NCBI GenBank assembly: GCA_963920665.1
Contig: OY987271.1
Coordinates: 4,590,501-4,654,500 of the forward strand
Length of the DNA: 64,000 bases
Direction: 5' to 3'
Source of the DNA: Straminergon stramineum
Lineage: Eukaryota > Streptophyta > Bryopsida > Hypnales > Calliergonaceae
Shown in pieces: positions 11,559 through 23,431 of this stretch (position 1 is the stretch's first letter; every line of letters starts with the position of its first letter). The notes below the pieces were generated by a model. The model had not been told where the DNA came from, ran no database searches, and saw only the letters and a list, made by a program, of their open reading frames with translations. The position numbers and the translations under genes are program-made.

Positions 11559-14500
11559 CCACCCCATGGGAGAACCGTGAGGCCCCGTGGTCCCTTTCCC
11601 CACAAGGTTTAGTTCCCAAAACGTCTTGGGAACAAACCAAAGTTTAGGCCCCAAAAACTAGAACTTAGAGGTCAAGATGAACATGTAGGATAATTAGGGG
11701 AGAGTAGAAGAGAGGGTCTTGCCCCCACAAACTTAAGTCACCACCTACGAGCCCTAGGCATGAGTTTCCCGCATCCTTAGGAGTTAGCGCCAAAAATTAG
11801 AGAAGGTAGGACGGACTCAGCACCCCTAGCACCCTTGAACCCCCAGCACCCCAATAACCGAGGGGAGGCTCGACCAGGTACTGAGCCGCAAGGTCTTGGG
11901 TCGAGTACAGTGCCGGCGGAGGGAAGGGCCAGGTACTGCGTTGGGGGAGAAGGGCCGATACTACACAGGGAAGGAAAATTAAAGACTACTGGACAGGGAT
12001 TGCGGGGTGAAGAGGGGGCCTAGGGTTAAAAGAAGGGCTGGACATGGAGGTCCAACAATCGTAGCAAAGGAAGGGGGCAAAAAAACAATAAGTTAAAGTC
12101 CAAGGAAGAAGTGAAGATTTCAACCAAGGGTCCCCGTGGCACTAACACAACCTTTGGGATGGGGAAACCAACTCCCTGTCTCCCGTAAACCTCACCAAAG
12201 TAGTCAAAATAAGCAAGAAAAGGAGTGAAGATGGCGGAAGGCGGAAAGAATGGAAGAGAGTGACAAGGAAAGGACCATTTGAAGGTTAGGAGGTGAAGAA
12301 GATAGGAGGGGAGATCCTTGAAGCTCACTTAAGCTGTTAGATTAGAATTAGGTGATCACCATGAGATTAAGTGTGGGACGTAAGTATAGGACGTAAGAGG
12401 TAGCTCAACTTTAGAGTAAGGCATGATACGTACTTAAGATTAGCCTAGTAAGAAGATCAAGGGTTAGTTGGGCCACCTTAGAGTGTGGGAGGAAGGAAAA
12501 GAAGGGGGGAAGAAAGAAATGGGATAGGAATTGACGATTAAACCCTTGTACCAATTTGTTTTATGATTAGAACGGTGGTTCATTGTCTCACGGCGCAGGG
12601 GTTCATGGTGGAGGTGGTAGAGCTTCTGGGTGGTGGGATCAACAACTCAAGTTCCGAGTTATGAGCGAAGACCTCTCCAACCTTCCCCTAGGACTTCAAC
12701 TAGACTTTAGTAGCTTGGGCCGAGGCCTACCCCCAAGACAGACCCTTAGGACCGTAGGTCAGGTCATTTCCAGGGCCATAAGCTTAGAGAAGAAAGTCGT
12801 GGCTTTCCGAAACCCTAAAGCACGCCCAAATCGGGCGAAAATTAAGAAAGTTATGGCCAAACAAAGTTTAGGATCAAATTGGATGAAGAATAGCTATACT
12901 CCGTGTTGGACAGGGAATCAAACATATTAGAAGAAGGCTCCCACCTAGGGTCCAGGGCCGAAGAGAAAAGTCAATTCTGAGTAGTAGGTTAGGAGAAATT
13001 AACGGATGAAGTTTGGGTAAGGCTTGGATGAAAATTCAGTAGAAATCCCCTAACAGGGTTCAATTATAGATATAATTAGGGGCAATCTTTGTGAACCATC
13101 CCCCAAAAATTCAGATCTTTCTGAATTGGGGAGCTAGGTGTAATTGATGGATGAAGTTTGAGGAACTGAGTAGCAGTCAAACTTCATCCAACCATAACTT
13201 TGGCTAGGAAGGTCGGATAAGATCGAGTCTTGTATTTTAAAAAATGGCACAAGATGAACTAGAGGTTTCTTTGAATATTTCTGCCCTAGGTTGGGTCCCA
13301 CCCAAATCATCCAGCGGGCCCTCCTTTCGGTTAGCCCAAGACATTGGAAGTAGTTTAAGCGAATCTTGCAATTGGGGGTCACTTAGGCACTTAATGAAAA
13401 GATCCATTGCTTGGAAGGCACAGTGGACCACGCTTAGACACCCAAAAATAAGAGTCACTTAGTTGAAACCCCGAACCAGGTTGTGTTTGCGAATTACCAA
13501 GGGTGGGTAATTTGGTGCTCATAGAAGTCACCTCCAAATTCCTATTATTCACCAAGGTGGCATGGACACACTTTGGAGTGAGGCGTGAGACATCTTAATC
13601 ATTCCTTGATAACAATTGGGTGATGTCTTGCTCCATGCTAAGGTGTGATGTTGAGTCTCCATTATTGAGTATCAAAGTGAGTCCTAAAGTGAGGTTACTT
13701 GGGCCTAGTGGATAGTTGGATACCACTTATGGGTTGTCAAAGCCAATGGTGAGTAGTTCCATCACCAAAAACTTGGACATCAATGGAAATTCCAACCCAT
13801 GTTATCAAATGACATGCTTAGTGTCTCATCATAATGAAGTGATGGAAATCATGGAGAATGGAGACCCTATGGTTAATATTGAAATCTAATGCTAAAAGTG
13901 CATAGCATGTGCAATGTTTGGAGATCATGACCCTTGATGTCACCAAAAGAGAAGTGCTCTAGAGGTACTTTGGGTGAGCTTGAAGAAGTGTCACTAAGGG
14001 ATGCAACAAAAAAGTTCACATTGATTGTATGGATATGCTCTCATTTTTTGCAAGCTTTATAAACATAGTGAAGAAGAGAGGCAGATGATTAAAGCAAGAA
14101 ACTACAAAATTGTTAGATTTAGGGTTGATTAAGCAATCTACTAGAAGATATGCATTAGTGATAGTGATACTTTCTAAAGAAGATGTGAATGAGAATTGGA
14201 CTAAAAACACATGTGTGAGGATAATAGACCTATCAATAGACACACAAAGCTTGATAAGTATGCAATGTCAAGTTGTCAACTTCAAAAGAAATCTTTGACG
14301 ATGTTTGGAACTCTAAAGTCTTCAATATATTAGATATGAGGTTGGGCTTCTACTAGTTGCTAATATAGAAGAGAAATTGACAAGAGACCACATGTTGGGA
14401 AATTGGCAAATTCAATAAGGATCAACTTTATTAGTGGAAGCTTCTTCCATTTGGTTTGAAAAATGGACTTACAAAATTTTGTTGGGTAATGGATCGTATA

Positions 14501-14617
14501 TCAAGGGGATCTTTTGTTAGATGCTATATTGATGACATGATAATCTTCAATAACATTAGGAAGAAGCACAAAAAGAATTCACAAGCCATTTTAAAGTGGT
14601 TGGCTAAGTATGAGTGA

Positions 14618-15135
14618 CGGTTGTCTATCTTGACATGACTTGGAGTTTTCATGTCATGATGTCATGTCACATCCATTATGACACATGATGGTACATTAAG
14701 ATTTTGTCAAAATCTTAACAACCCTAACCCTAAGTTGTAGACATTTTAGGAGTTATTTTTCACTATTTTATGACAATCCTAGATGGAAAATCAAATGTAT
14801 CACTACTTTTCAACAAGTTAGTCCAATTTATATCATTCTCTTTAGATAGTTTTGTGATATTTCATCCAAATAGCTGGAATTTCCATTATGATAGACTTTA
14901 GGTTTGGATCATGTCATATGTTCATTAAAAGAAATTGGTGGATTTTTTTCACACATTTCTTGTAATATCCACTTGTTTTTATATTATGGTTGATGTTAAA
15001 ATTGACGTCTTGACATTACCTTTGATGTCATCATTAATATAGAAATAGGTGGGCATGACAAAATATGCGTTAAAAAAATACGGGTTTCTTCTTGTGCTTA
15101 TAACATCCTAACATCACAATGTGATGTAACCTAAA
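14618..15135. mobile_element. Probable insertion within the gypsy RT
   Basis: RT similarity breaks off after 14615 and resumes at about 15136 at the adjoining part of the protein. The intervening 0.5 kb is non-coding and rich in CATCATGACATG-like palindromic pieces. The left border (GGTTGTCTATCTTGACATGA) resembles a stretch near 46926. Ends and target duplication were not resolved. Confidence 0.4.
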
Positions 15136-17621
15136 CAACCTTGGCATGGATTGAAGTTGCACCTAAGTAATAAAGTGCAAGTTTTACTATTCTAAAGTTG
15201 AATATCTTGGACACTTGATTTATCTAGGAGGCCACAACCAATTTTGTATGATTGAAGGATGCTAACTAGCTTCTAGCTTCTCTTGAATTTGCAAACTATT
15301 TTTGCAAGTTTGTGGCATTTTTTAATTGTATAGCAAAGCCCTTGACTATGCTTATACAAAATGACCAATAGTAGATGTAGGTAAATGAGCAAGAAGCAAC
15401 ATTTATGGATCTTTAGGTCAAATTGGCCTTGGCACCTATTATACAGCTATCAATTCTAGATTGTTCATACTAGTTGCATATTGATTGGAAAACTTTAGGC
15501 ATTAGAGCTATTCACATTCAAATGGATGATGAGGGCAAAGAGTTTGTTGTGGCTTATATTAGCAAATCAAACAACAATGTTGAGGCCCAATATAGCTCAT
15601 ATGATGCAAAGTGTTTGGCAACAATGGATTATGATTTAGCCCATCTATGTCCAAGTTGATAGACTTCAATGGGATGTAGTGGTATGTTAGTGAGGATGAA
15701 GAGGAACATTAGATGAGATAGAGGTCCTCTAAAGGGCCATTTCAAGGTTGCTCCCTTAATTGTGAACCAATGTACAGTTGTTAGAATATCAAAGAATAAA
15801 AAATGAAGAATTTTTTTAATTGAATTTTTTTCATAATAATAATTTTATTTTAAAATATTACATATATCATTAAATAAGATTATTTGACATGGCCGCCTTC
15901 TAACCATGTTAGATTGTTAATGTGGTGACGGTCCCATGTTCCCTGCTACCAAGGAATTCGTAGGCTTGTAGATGACCTCAATCTCATCTAATGGTGTTGG
16001 GGTGGTATACCTCAAACTTTCTTAGTATTTTGGTGACCAATGGAGACATCACCAAGGAGTCAATTGCAATTGTAGTTGATGAAGAAAAGAGTGAGGCACT
16101 AGAGACATTTATAGGGATGGACTAGTCTTGGATTACTTGAAGAATAAGAAGTTGACAACCAATGCAAACGGCAAGGAGAAAGATTAGATTCTATAGAAAG
16201 CCAAGAGGTTTGAATGGGAGGCGACTCTCTTCCGGAAGTAGTTACTGAATGGGAGGAAACTCATGGTTCTATTACCACAGGATTGAAAGAATCATGTACA
16301 TGAAGAGTTGGGACATTTTGGAGTTTAAAAGTCTCACAATCATTTATAAAACCAATATTGGTAGAAGGGAATGCAAGTAGAGACACAACAAGTGGTGTCA
16401 TGGAGTAGAATATCCAATTAAAAGGCCATATTCGTTATATTGAGACTTTTTGCAGATTTTGAGACAAAATGCTAGTTGTTGGAAAATTCATTTAAAAAAT
16501 TAGGAATTGAAACAAAAAATATATAATGCTCAAATAGTGATCCAATAATGAAATTCTAAAAGTTGGTGTTGTTACCTATTTATAAAAAAATACCAGTAAA
16601 GAGATAAAACAGTTTATCCTTGAGTTGAGGATAAGATTGAGACTATGAAAGGTCTCAATATAAGGAATATGGCCTTATAAGTTCACACCTTTCTTAATGC
16701 ACCAATTGCACCCATTGCCAATTATGGGTTTGGGATATAGATGGAGTTTGGACTTTGCAAGACCAATACCAATTACGAAGCGACACATCAAGTATGTGCT
16801 TTTCATGATTGAACACTTTTCTAAGTGGATTGAGCTCAACGCATTGCTTGACATGTTCAATGAAGAAACTACTTATGCATTTCTAAATTGAATCTTGAGT
16901 AGATGTGTCGACTGATCAAGGCAAAGAATTTTTGAATGAGCTCCATGAATGATTTGTGAACAAGAAAATATGGATCCCATAACTACATATTAGGATCACC
17001 TTGAGGTTGATGATTTGGCCAAGCGCATGGTGCAAACAATCAAAAGGGAAATTTGGAAGTGTGGTCTAGAACAAGGACATAATAGAGATCGGGTACTTGC
17101 AATTACTTTGGTTAGCTATGGATTATCATTTCAACAAGCAAGTATTATTAGCTTATTTTTCTCCTCATTTTTTGGTTGTATGGGCAAGAACCTATGTTGC
17201 CAAATATTGTTAGGAAGGACTTGTAGATGTTGGTCAAGATGGATAATCTTGATTTATGGATTGAAGCATGTAAGACTCATGCAAATTTTTAGAGAATGAT
17301 GGCTATAAGATTGGAGAATGTGGAAATTGCACAACATTGAGACACTTTGCAAAATGCCACCTTTTGAAGAGGAGGTTACTAATTCAAGTAAGAAAACTTT
17401 CTCGAAGTGACTTTGTTTATGTGTAGTAGACTAAGCTGACTACATTCGATTGCACTATATGCAAAATTATATTAAAAGTGAAGAAGGTGCTCTCTATGAG
17501 TGTACTTGCATTAGAAGGCAAAAATGAACCAATTTGGGAGGATCATGCAAGAAATTGCACTTCTTGCATGATCCTTTCAAAATTGATCCATCTTCCAGAG
17601 GTAAATCTTGGGGAAACACTA

Positions 17622-17733
17622 CTATGATTTTGTGCAATGTGTGTTTGATGGTTTGGCACATGCACTACTTAACACAACTTTGAAGTCAAATTCCAATTGA
17701 GAAGTGGTTTAGCCCACAGTGTAGGGTAAGATC
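17622..17733 (+). other. PHD-finger-like tail of the gypsy polyprotein
   Basis: One frame reads MILCNVC, MVWHMHYL, then IPIEKWFSPQC. This follows the second half of a PHD finger (CxxC, WHxxC, L, IPxxxWxCPxC), with two cysteine positions changed to Y and S and one stop between. It follows the integrase C-terminal LEGK/EDHARNC segment by about 60 bp. Chromodomains are the common tail of such integrases; a PHD finger would be an alternative chromatin-reading module. Confidence 0.5.
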
Positions 17734-17973
17734 TAGAGGCATTAAGCAAGCACTGGAAGCTACTCTGACATTACTGAAAGGCTTGGAGTTCCAACAACAA
17801 TTGTTGGTGTGCACCATCATGACAAAGGCTTCATTAATAGTGTAAGGTTGAGTAAAGGAGGCTATTGTAGCCTTTACTTTTCAAATATCTTTGCCTCCTT
17901 TAAGTTCTCTCTATTTTTTATTTTTGGTGGGTGTGTACATATATGTGCATGGTATATCTTTTGGTGCACATCA

Positions 17974-18190
17974 CACTATAAGAAACCAAGGTTTTCTTGT
18001 GTCTAAGTTGACAGATTTTGTTGGACACTCAATGTAACAACTTGTGTTTTTATGTCAACAATGACATTTGATGAAACATCTTCAATGACACTACATGTTC
18101 CATTTGATGTCATTGTTGACATAAAAACAAGGGTTGTTACATTGAATGTCCAACAAAATCCGTCAACCTAGACACCATTTTCTTCTAGTG
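17974..18190. mobile_element. CACTA-type MITE that folds into a hairpin
   Basis: Begins CACTATAAGAAACC and ends as the reverse complement of CACTAGAAGAAAATGG. Long inner arms (TTGTTGGACACTCAATGTAA and TTTTTATGTCAACAATGACA against their complements) make nearly the whole unit self-complementary. Flanking triplets are TCA and TCC, close to but not a perfect 3-bp target duplication. Confidence 0.65.
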
Positions 18191-20029
18191 TCCTGACCTA
18201 ATGCAAAAATCAAGCTAAGACATTAGAATACACTTTCATTCCATTAGCACAAAGAAAGGCCCCTTACGATCTTTGTGATAAGCTTGGGTTATAGCCATGT
18301 TGCCTTTCTTAAGGCACATGGTGACATGGTCCATACATCACTTGTATCATTTACCAGCTATAGTTGAAACTCATCCCAAACCACATGATGTGGATTGCAC
18401 ATGATATGTATAAACACGACATTTTTTTGAATATCATGCATTAGTTTCAACAATTTGACAAATACATCTCTCAAATTTCTTCTAATTCATTTGTTGTACT
18501 TATCAAAGTGTAGTGGTTAAAATCTACAATTGAAAATACTAATATGTATCTTAAACACCAAGGGGTCACTTAGAGTTTTTACCAAACAACATGTGGCATA
18601 ATATAGGTAGTTCTTTATTTACAGTGTTAAGAATTTAGAAAACAAATTGAGGTAATATAGAGACTACAAATTAGTGTACACTCAATTATAAGTAAGATAC
18701 ACATAAATAATACCTCATATTTGTAATTTTTTGTTCTCAAATAGCCTCAAAGATATAGATCCTAGGAATTTATTGTAGATAGGATCAATTTGTAGGACTT
18801 TTGACTTGCTTGGTTGGACAAGAAATGTATAACAATTTGATGAAATGGAAATTTTCTATCCTTGTAACACTTTACAATTTGGTCCTCTCTTTTGCACTAT
18901 TGCAAATACTTTGGATGCTTCATTTTGGATTCTTTGAATGTTGTTTCCTACTTCAATTTGGATGCTTCGCTTGTATACTTTGTGTCTTAGATCCTATTAT
19001 GGCATGAGCTTCACTTCTTGTTTCCCAAAGAATGGTCTAAATGTGGTGATCAAAGTAATTTTAGGAGGGTAATAATAGGGACCATTCAATTGTTCATGGT
19101 CATCCAAATACCGCCTAAAATAAAAAACCTAGATGCACATGATGTACAAACCCCTACATAGAATGATCCCCTGAAGCTTACACCAAAAATTGAAAGAAAT
19201 ATGCATCCACAATTATAGGATTGTGATGATTTTAGTATTTCCTAAAACATTTCAAACATGGAAGTCCCCATTCACCATTTATTTGCAATATTTCTTAGCA
19301 TTTCCATTTCTTTAAAGGTTTCGAGTTGCAACCTTTGATTTCCAAACTCTATAATATCCATACTTGCATAGTACCATTGTTCCCTTCATAGGATTGTTCA
19401 AATTGCATACTTGAAGAAATTTTTCATCTAAGATCCTAAATTAGCTCCCATAAGTAGGCAAATGATTTTTTCATAGAAAAGAGCTAGTAGATTTTCGTAT
19501 GGGACAAACATCACCACCCACCAACTAGATACAAGAACATGAGAATTCCTTTCCTCTAAACTCAAGATGATAGTGATATAAAAACCTAGTGCTCCACAAC
19601 ATAGAGCAAGACAATTCCACAATGTAGAAAGGATTGCTATCAATTCATTAATTTCGATCAAGAATTAGAAACCATGTGCTAATTCCAACTACACTTTTGA
19701 CTAGCAATCCACCTATGCACATCAATTGCAAGGCACCGGCACACATTCCTTTGAAGAAAAATTACAATTAAAGTGAAAGTTGTCTAAGTTTGACAATAGA
19801 GTTAGAGACTTGTGTAGTTCCATGATAGAAATAAAATCCTAAATTCTTAAAGGACCGCTCCAATCCTTTAGAATTTGGCATAATAGGTAATAAAACTAAA
19901 TGAAGTCATAAAAGCCAAGACTCCTCATTGCTCTCAATCTAAACATTTCCAACCTTCAATTAAAATTAAAAAAAATTCTTAGACTCTTTAGGCAAGGTCA
20001 CCACACTCAAACACATTTACAAATCAAAG
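18191..20029. other. AT-rich intergenic DNA downstream of the resistance gene
   Basis: No gene, RNA gene or clear repeat recognised. Small frames around 18801 and 19428 have no domain. The stretch next to 20030 may include the decayed 3' end of the resistance gene and its untranslated region. Confidence 0.5.
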
Positions 20030-20094
20030 AGTGGTCAAGAAAGATAACTTCTCTTCGTTTGGCAAAGCTGCCAAGGATTATCACTCACCTAAAT

Positions 20095-20815
20095 CTAGTT
20101 TGGTTAAGTAAGACAAGTTCCCCACTTCCTTCGGCAAGGCCGCCAAGCTTGAACAATCATTCAAAATATAGTTCTGTCAAGGAAGACAAGTTCCCCACTT
20201 CCTCTAGCAAGGCTGCCAAGCTTGAACAACCACTCAAATATAGTTTGGTCAAGGAAGACAAGTTCCCCACTTCCTTTGGCAAGGCCGCCAAGCTTGAACA
20301 ACCCCTCAACAATAGTTTGGTCAAGGAAGACAAGTTCCCCACTTCCTTTGGCAAGGCTGCCAAGCTTGAACAACCACTCAAATATAGTTTGGTCAAGGAA
20401 GACAAGTTCCCCACTTCCTTTGGCAAGGCCGCCAAGCTTGAACAATCACGCAAAGAGAGAGTGGTCAAGGAAGACAAGTTCCCCACTTCCTTTGGCAAGG
20501 TCACCAAGCTTGAACAATCACGCATAGAGAGAGTGGTCAAGGAAGACAAGTTCCCCACTTCCTTTGGCAAGGCCGGCAAGCTTGAACAATCACGCATAGA
20601 GAGAGTGGTCAAGGAAGACAAGTTCCCTACTTCCTTTGGCAAAGCTGCCAAGCTTGAACAATCATTCAAATATAGTTTGATCAAGGAAGATAAGTTCCCC
20701 ACTTCCTTTGGCAAGGCCGCCAAGCTTGAACACCCACTCAACTGTAGTTTGGTCAAGGAAGACAAGTTCCCCACTTCCTTTGGCAATGTCACCAAGTTGA
20801 AGCAAAAACAAAGAT
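20095..20815 (-). repeat. Tandem 72-bp units encoding near-identical LRRs
   Basis: Ten head-to-tail 72-bp units each encode a 24-residue LRR of the form SLTKLxLxxCSSLAALPKEV plus GNLS. Units are almost identical at the DNA level, which points to recent expansion by unequal exchange or slippage. One unit has an additional T (near 20163) that ends the frame. Remnants of one or two more units continue to about 20030. Confidence 0.85.
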
Positions 20816-23249
20816 TTAGTTGTAATAGAGTTTTTCTTGATGCAAATTGGTTTGGTAATTGCTTAAGGAATCCAAGCCCTACTAGATCTAGAATCTTTAG
20901 TGATCCACAAGTACCACACAAATCTGATATCCTACTCTCTAGAGCAACTGAAGTATTTAGTAGGAGTGTATGCGGTAATCTAATCAAATTTTGAGGGTTT
21001 CCTATAATAATTGCCTCCAATTTAGGACATCGTAAAGCTATTTGGAGTAGTAAGTTGAAATTGTCAACATGGGCCTTATAATTTCTCAAAGCATTCACCA
21101 AAATCAAGATACGAAGTTTTCCAAAATCAAAACTTTGGCCCTCTTTAACCACACGGAATTGATGGTGTAGAGTCTCTTGCCAAGAAATGCCTTCAAGGAC
21201 CTCAGCATCCTGTAGTAAAAAAATTTAGAATAGAATGTATTACATTTTCATATAGTAGATGCAAATGATAATTGATTTTCCTCACAAATCTCAAAACTCA
21301 TGTTTTGTGAAATAATATGGGTTGGAATATTTATTAACAACATTAGATATATATACAACAAAGAATATTATTTATGTACAATTGCACTATTGAAATATTA
21401 CCTTGTTTGTAAATCCTCTTTCAGGTATCATAGATGGGTTCCAAACTCTTGTACACTCAGCAATCCTTTGTCCCATATCACGGAGTTGGTCGTGCATTTC
21501 TAAAATGCCACCATCTTCATTCAACTTCAACAAGGACATGTCAATCAATCTTTCCAATTCATCCACTGGAAGGGTACCATCTTTGGACCATATGGACAAG
21601 ATTGTATATTTTGATATGCCAGATGGATATACATCTCGACAAAAGAAACAAGCCATGTCCAAAAACATCCGCTTTTCAACACCATCATTCAATCCGTCAT
21701 AACTAATTCTCAAAGTGTTCCAAATTTCTTCATCACCTTCCAAATTCCTTCCTCTTGCCATCCTTTGCAATGCTCGCTCCCAACTTCGCAACCTCTCTTT
21801 ATGACGGAGGAATGAACCCATCACTTTCAAGCTCAAAGGCAAGCCCTTGCAAGCTTCCACAACAAGTTTGCATAAGTCTTCAAAGTCTGGTGACAAAGGA
21901 GATTCAATCCAACAAAGGTGAGTGGTGAAAAGTGTGGTTGTTGCCTTTTCATACAACAATTCAACGTGCAACTTTCCGTCAACGCCCACAAAGGATTTTA
22001 TAGTATTCCATTTGCGTGTTGTAAGAATTATTGTAGTACCCTTACTATCTTGTACAAAGTCAAGAGGTACAATATCATGCACTTGAGTTTCATCCTTCAC
22101 ATCATCCAATATTAAAAGAACCTTCTTTTCAACCAAGAGTTTTCTCATCATCTCTTGGGCATCTCCAAAATTCTTTGGTTTTTGATCATTTCCAAGTTTG
22201 AGTAATATCTCGCACAATATGTCATATGAACTTTGGTAGTTTTTGGATTGTCCAATAAAACATGATGCATCGTATGAAGAATTCACCATCGTGTCATCAA
22301 ATAAAGCCTTTGCTAGTGTGGTCTTGCCAATTCCACCCATGCCAACAATGCCTATATAGGTCATGTTCAAGAGACTCTTAGCTTTTAATAATTGGTGTCC
22401 CAAATCAATCAAGATTTCTTTGGGAGGTGCAATTGGTTCATCCACCTACACAAATACAAAAGTCATTTGTACAAAATCATTTTCATATCAAAATAAAACA
22501 TTCAATTTCAAACCATGAATGCTATGCTCCAAAGAGAATTATTGCAAGAAAACAACATGAAATGAGTTTGGTATTTCCACAATTTCATACCTTTGGAACA
22601 TGGTCCAGAATGGACATGGAATCTCTTGAGGTGCAAGGTGAACCATACTCAGGAACCATCTTGCATGAATACATTCCATTCAAAAAAGACTTCTTTAAAC
22701 TTGTGAGCCTTTTACAAATTTCAGAAAATGGTGGCCGTTGAAGAGGGTCTTGAGACCAACATTCTTGGATTAAGTTGGTGAGTTCTTCACAATTGTTGGG
22801 TAAGTCCGGTCGCAAACTTTTATTGCCAATACTATGTGTACCAGATATTTGAGTATAAAATTCTTTTTTTTCCAAATGAGAATATGGAACCTTTTCCGAT
22901 AGAATCTCTGAACATATCATGGAAAACGACCACACATCAGCTTGGAAAGGATACATTGGAGTTTTACTACCCTTAATCATTTCAGGGGACATGTAACCTC
23001 GTGTTCCAATTGTATATTTTGATGACTTGAGAGGCTTAGGAATGCTACAAACCTCCAATTGAGAAGTTCCATAATCGGTCACCTTGAAAATGTGACAAGG
23101 ATCCAAATCTTGCATAGGTATTGAACTTACCAACACATTATCAGGTTTCAAGTCAAGATGAGCAACTTGCATGTCATGAAGGTAATATACACCCTTGGCA
23201 ATTTGGTGCATGATGTCAATTGCAAGATGATAAGGTAAAGGTCTCTTTT

Positions 23250-23431
23250 CATTCTTCAATATGGTAGACAAGCTTGATTCCATAAGCTCCATCACCAAAT
23301 ACAACTCCACCATTTCATCTTCTTCAATAATCTCATTTTTCATTCTTCAATATGGTAGACAAGCTTGATTCCATAAGCTCCATCACCAAATACAACTCCA
23401 CCATTTCATCTTCTTCAATAATCTCATTTTT
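23250..23431. repeat. Exact 91-bp tandem duplication inside the kinase N-lobe
   Basis: Positions 23250-23340 and 23341-23431 are identical as far as I can read. Each encodes (minus strand) the segment from KNEIIEEDEMVELYL to STILKNEK. Because 91 is not divisible by three, translation from the upstream copy meets TGA right after NEK. The absence of divergence makes it very recent, or an assembly artefact. Confidence 0.9.

Larger units (their letters stand above)
10200..14099. other. Old repeat-derived sequence, possibly LTR retroelement, no coding recognised
   Basis: This part is less AT-rich than its surroundings. It contains a strong TATA-like element (TATAAAA, 10919-10925) and a 62-bp tandem repeat (11442-11558). 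Near 13550 a phrase resembling ACCAAGGTGGCATGGACAC recalls the 3' part of the candidate LTR at 51.7-52.9 kb. Reading frames here are short and carry no domain I can name. It lies directly upstream of the Ty3/gypsy pol remnant and could include its leader and gag remains. Confidence 0.35.
14100..17755 (+). pseudogene. Decayed Ty3/gypsy retrotransposon pol (RT, RNase H, integrase) with a C-terminal PHD-like finger
   Basis: Pieces in several frames follow the usual pol order. RT start at 14110-14270 (LLDLGLIKQS, then a diverged RRYALVIVILSKED stretch). RT core at 14425-14570 (LPFGLKNG, VMDR, CYIDDMIIF, the YxDD-type motif as YIDD). RT end at 15136-15235 (KVEYLGHLIY). RNase H at 15465-15655 (HIDWKTLGIRA, DDEGKEFVVAYISKSNN, AEAQYSSY-like). 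Integrase core at 16697-16900 (GLGYRWSLDFARP, YVLFMIEHFSKWIEL) and 17000-17230 (LAKRMVQTIKRE, then a QGHNRD stretch). Integrase C-terminus near 17520-17560 (LEGK, EDHARNC). A PHD-like part follows at 17622-17733. Many stops and frameshifts make it inactive. Foreign DNA interrupts it near 14618-15135 and probably 16440-16670. No gag or LTR pair was assigned. Confidence 0.8.

Noticed and set aside
20095..20815. Regularly spaced repeats that might suggest a CRISPR array
   Set aside because: The units are contiguous LRR-coding DNA without unique spacers, in a plant nuclear setting.
20059..20994. A 311-codon plus-strand frame with regular KEDKFPTSFGKAAKLEQ-like repeats
   Set aside because: It is the exact antisense of the tandem 72-bp LRR units of the resistance gene. 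Because 72 is divisible by three, any frame without a stop in one unit stays open through the array. It has no domain and runs opposite to a gene with well-supported exons.
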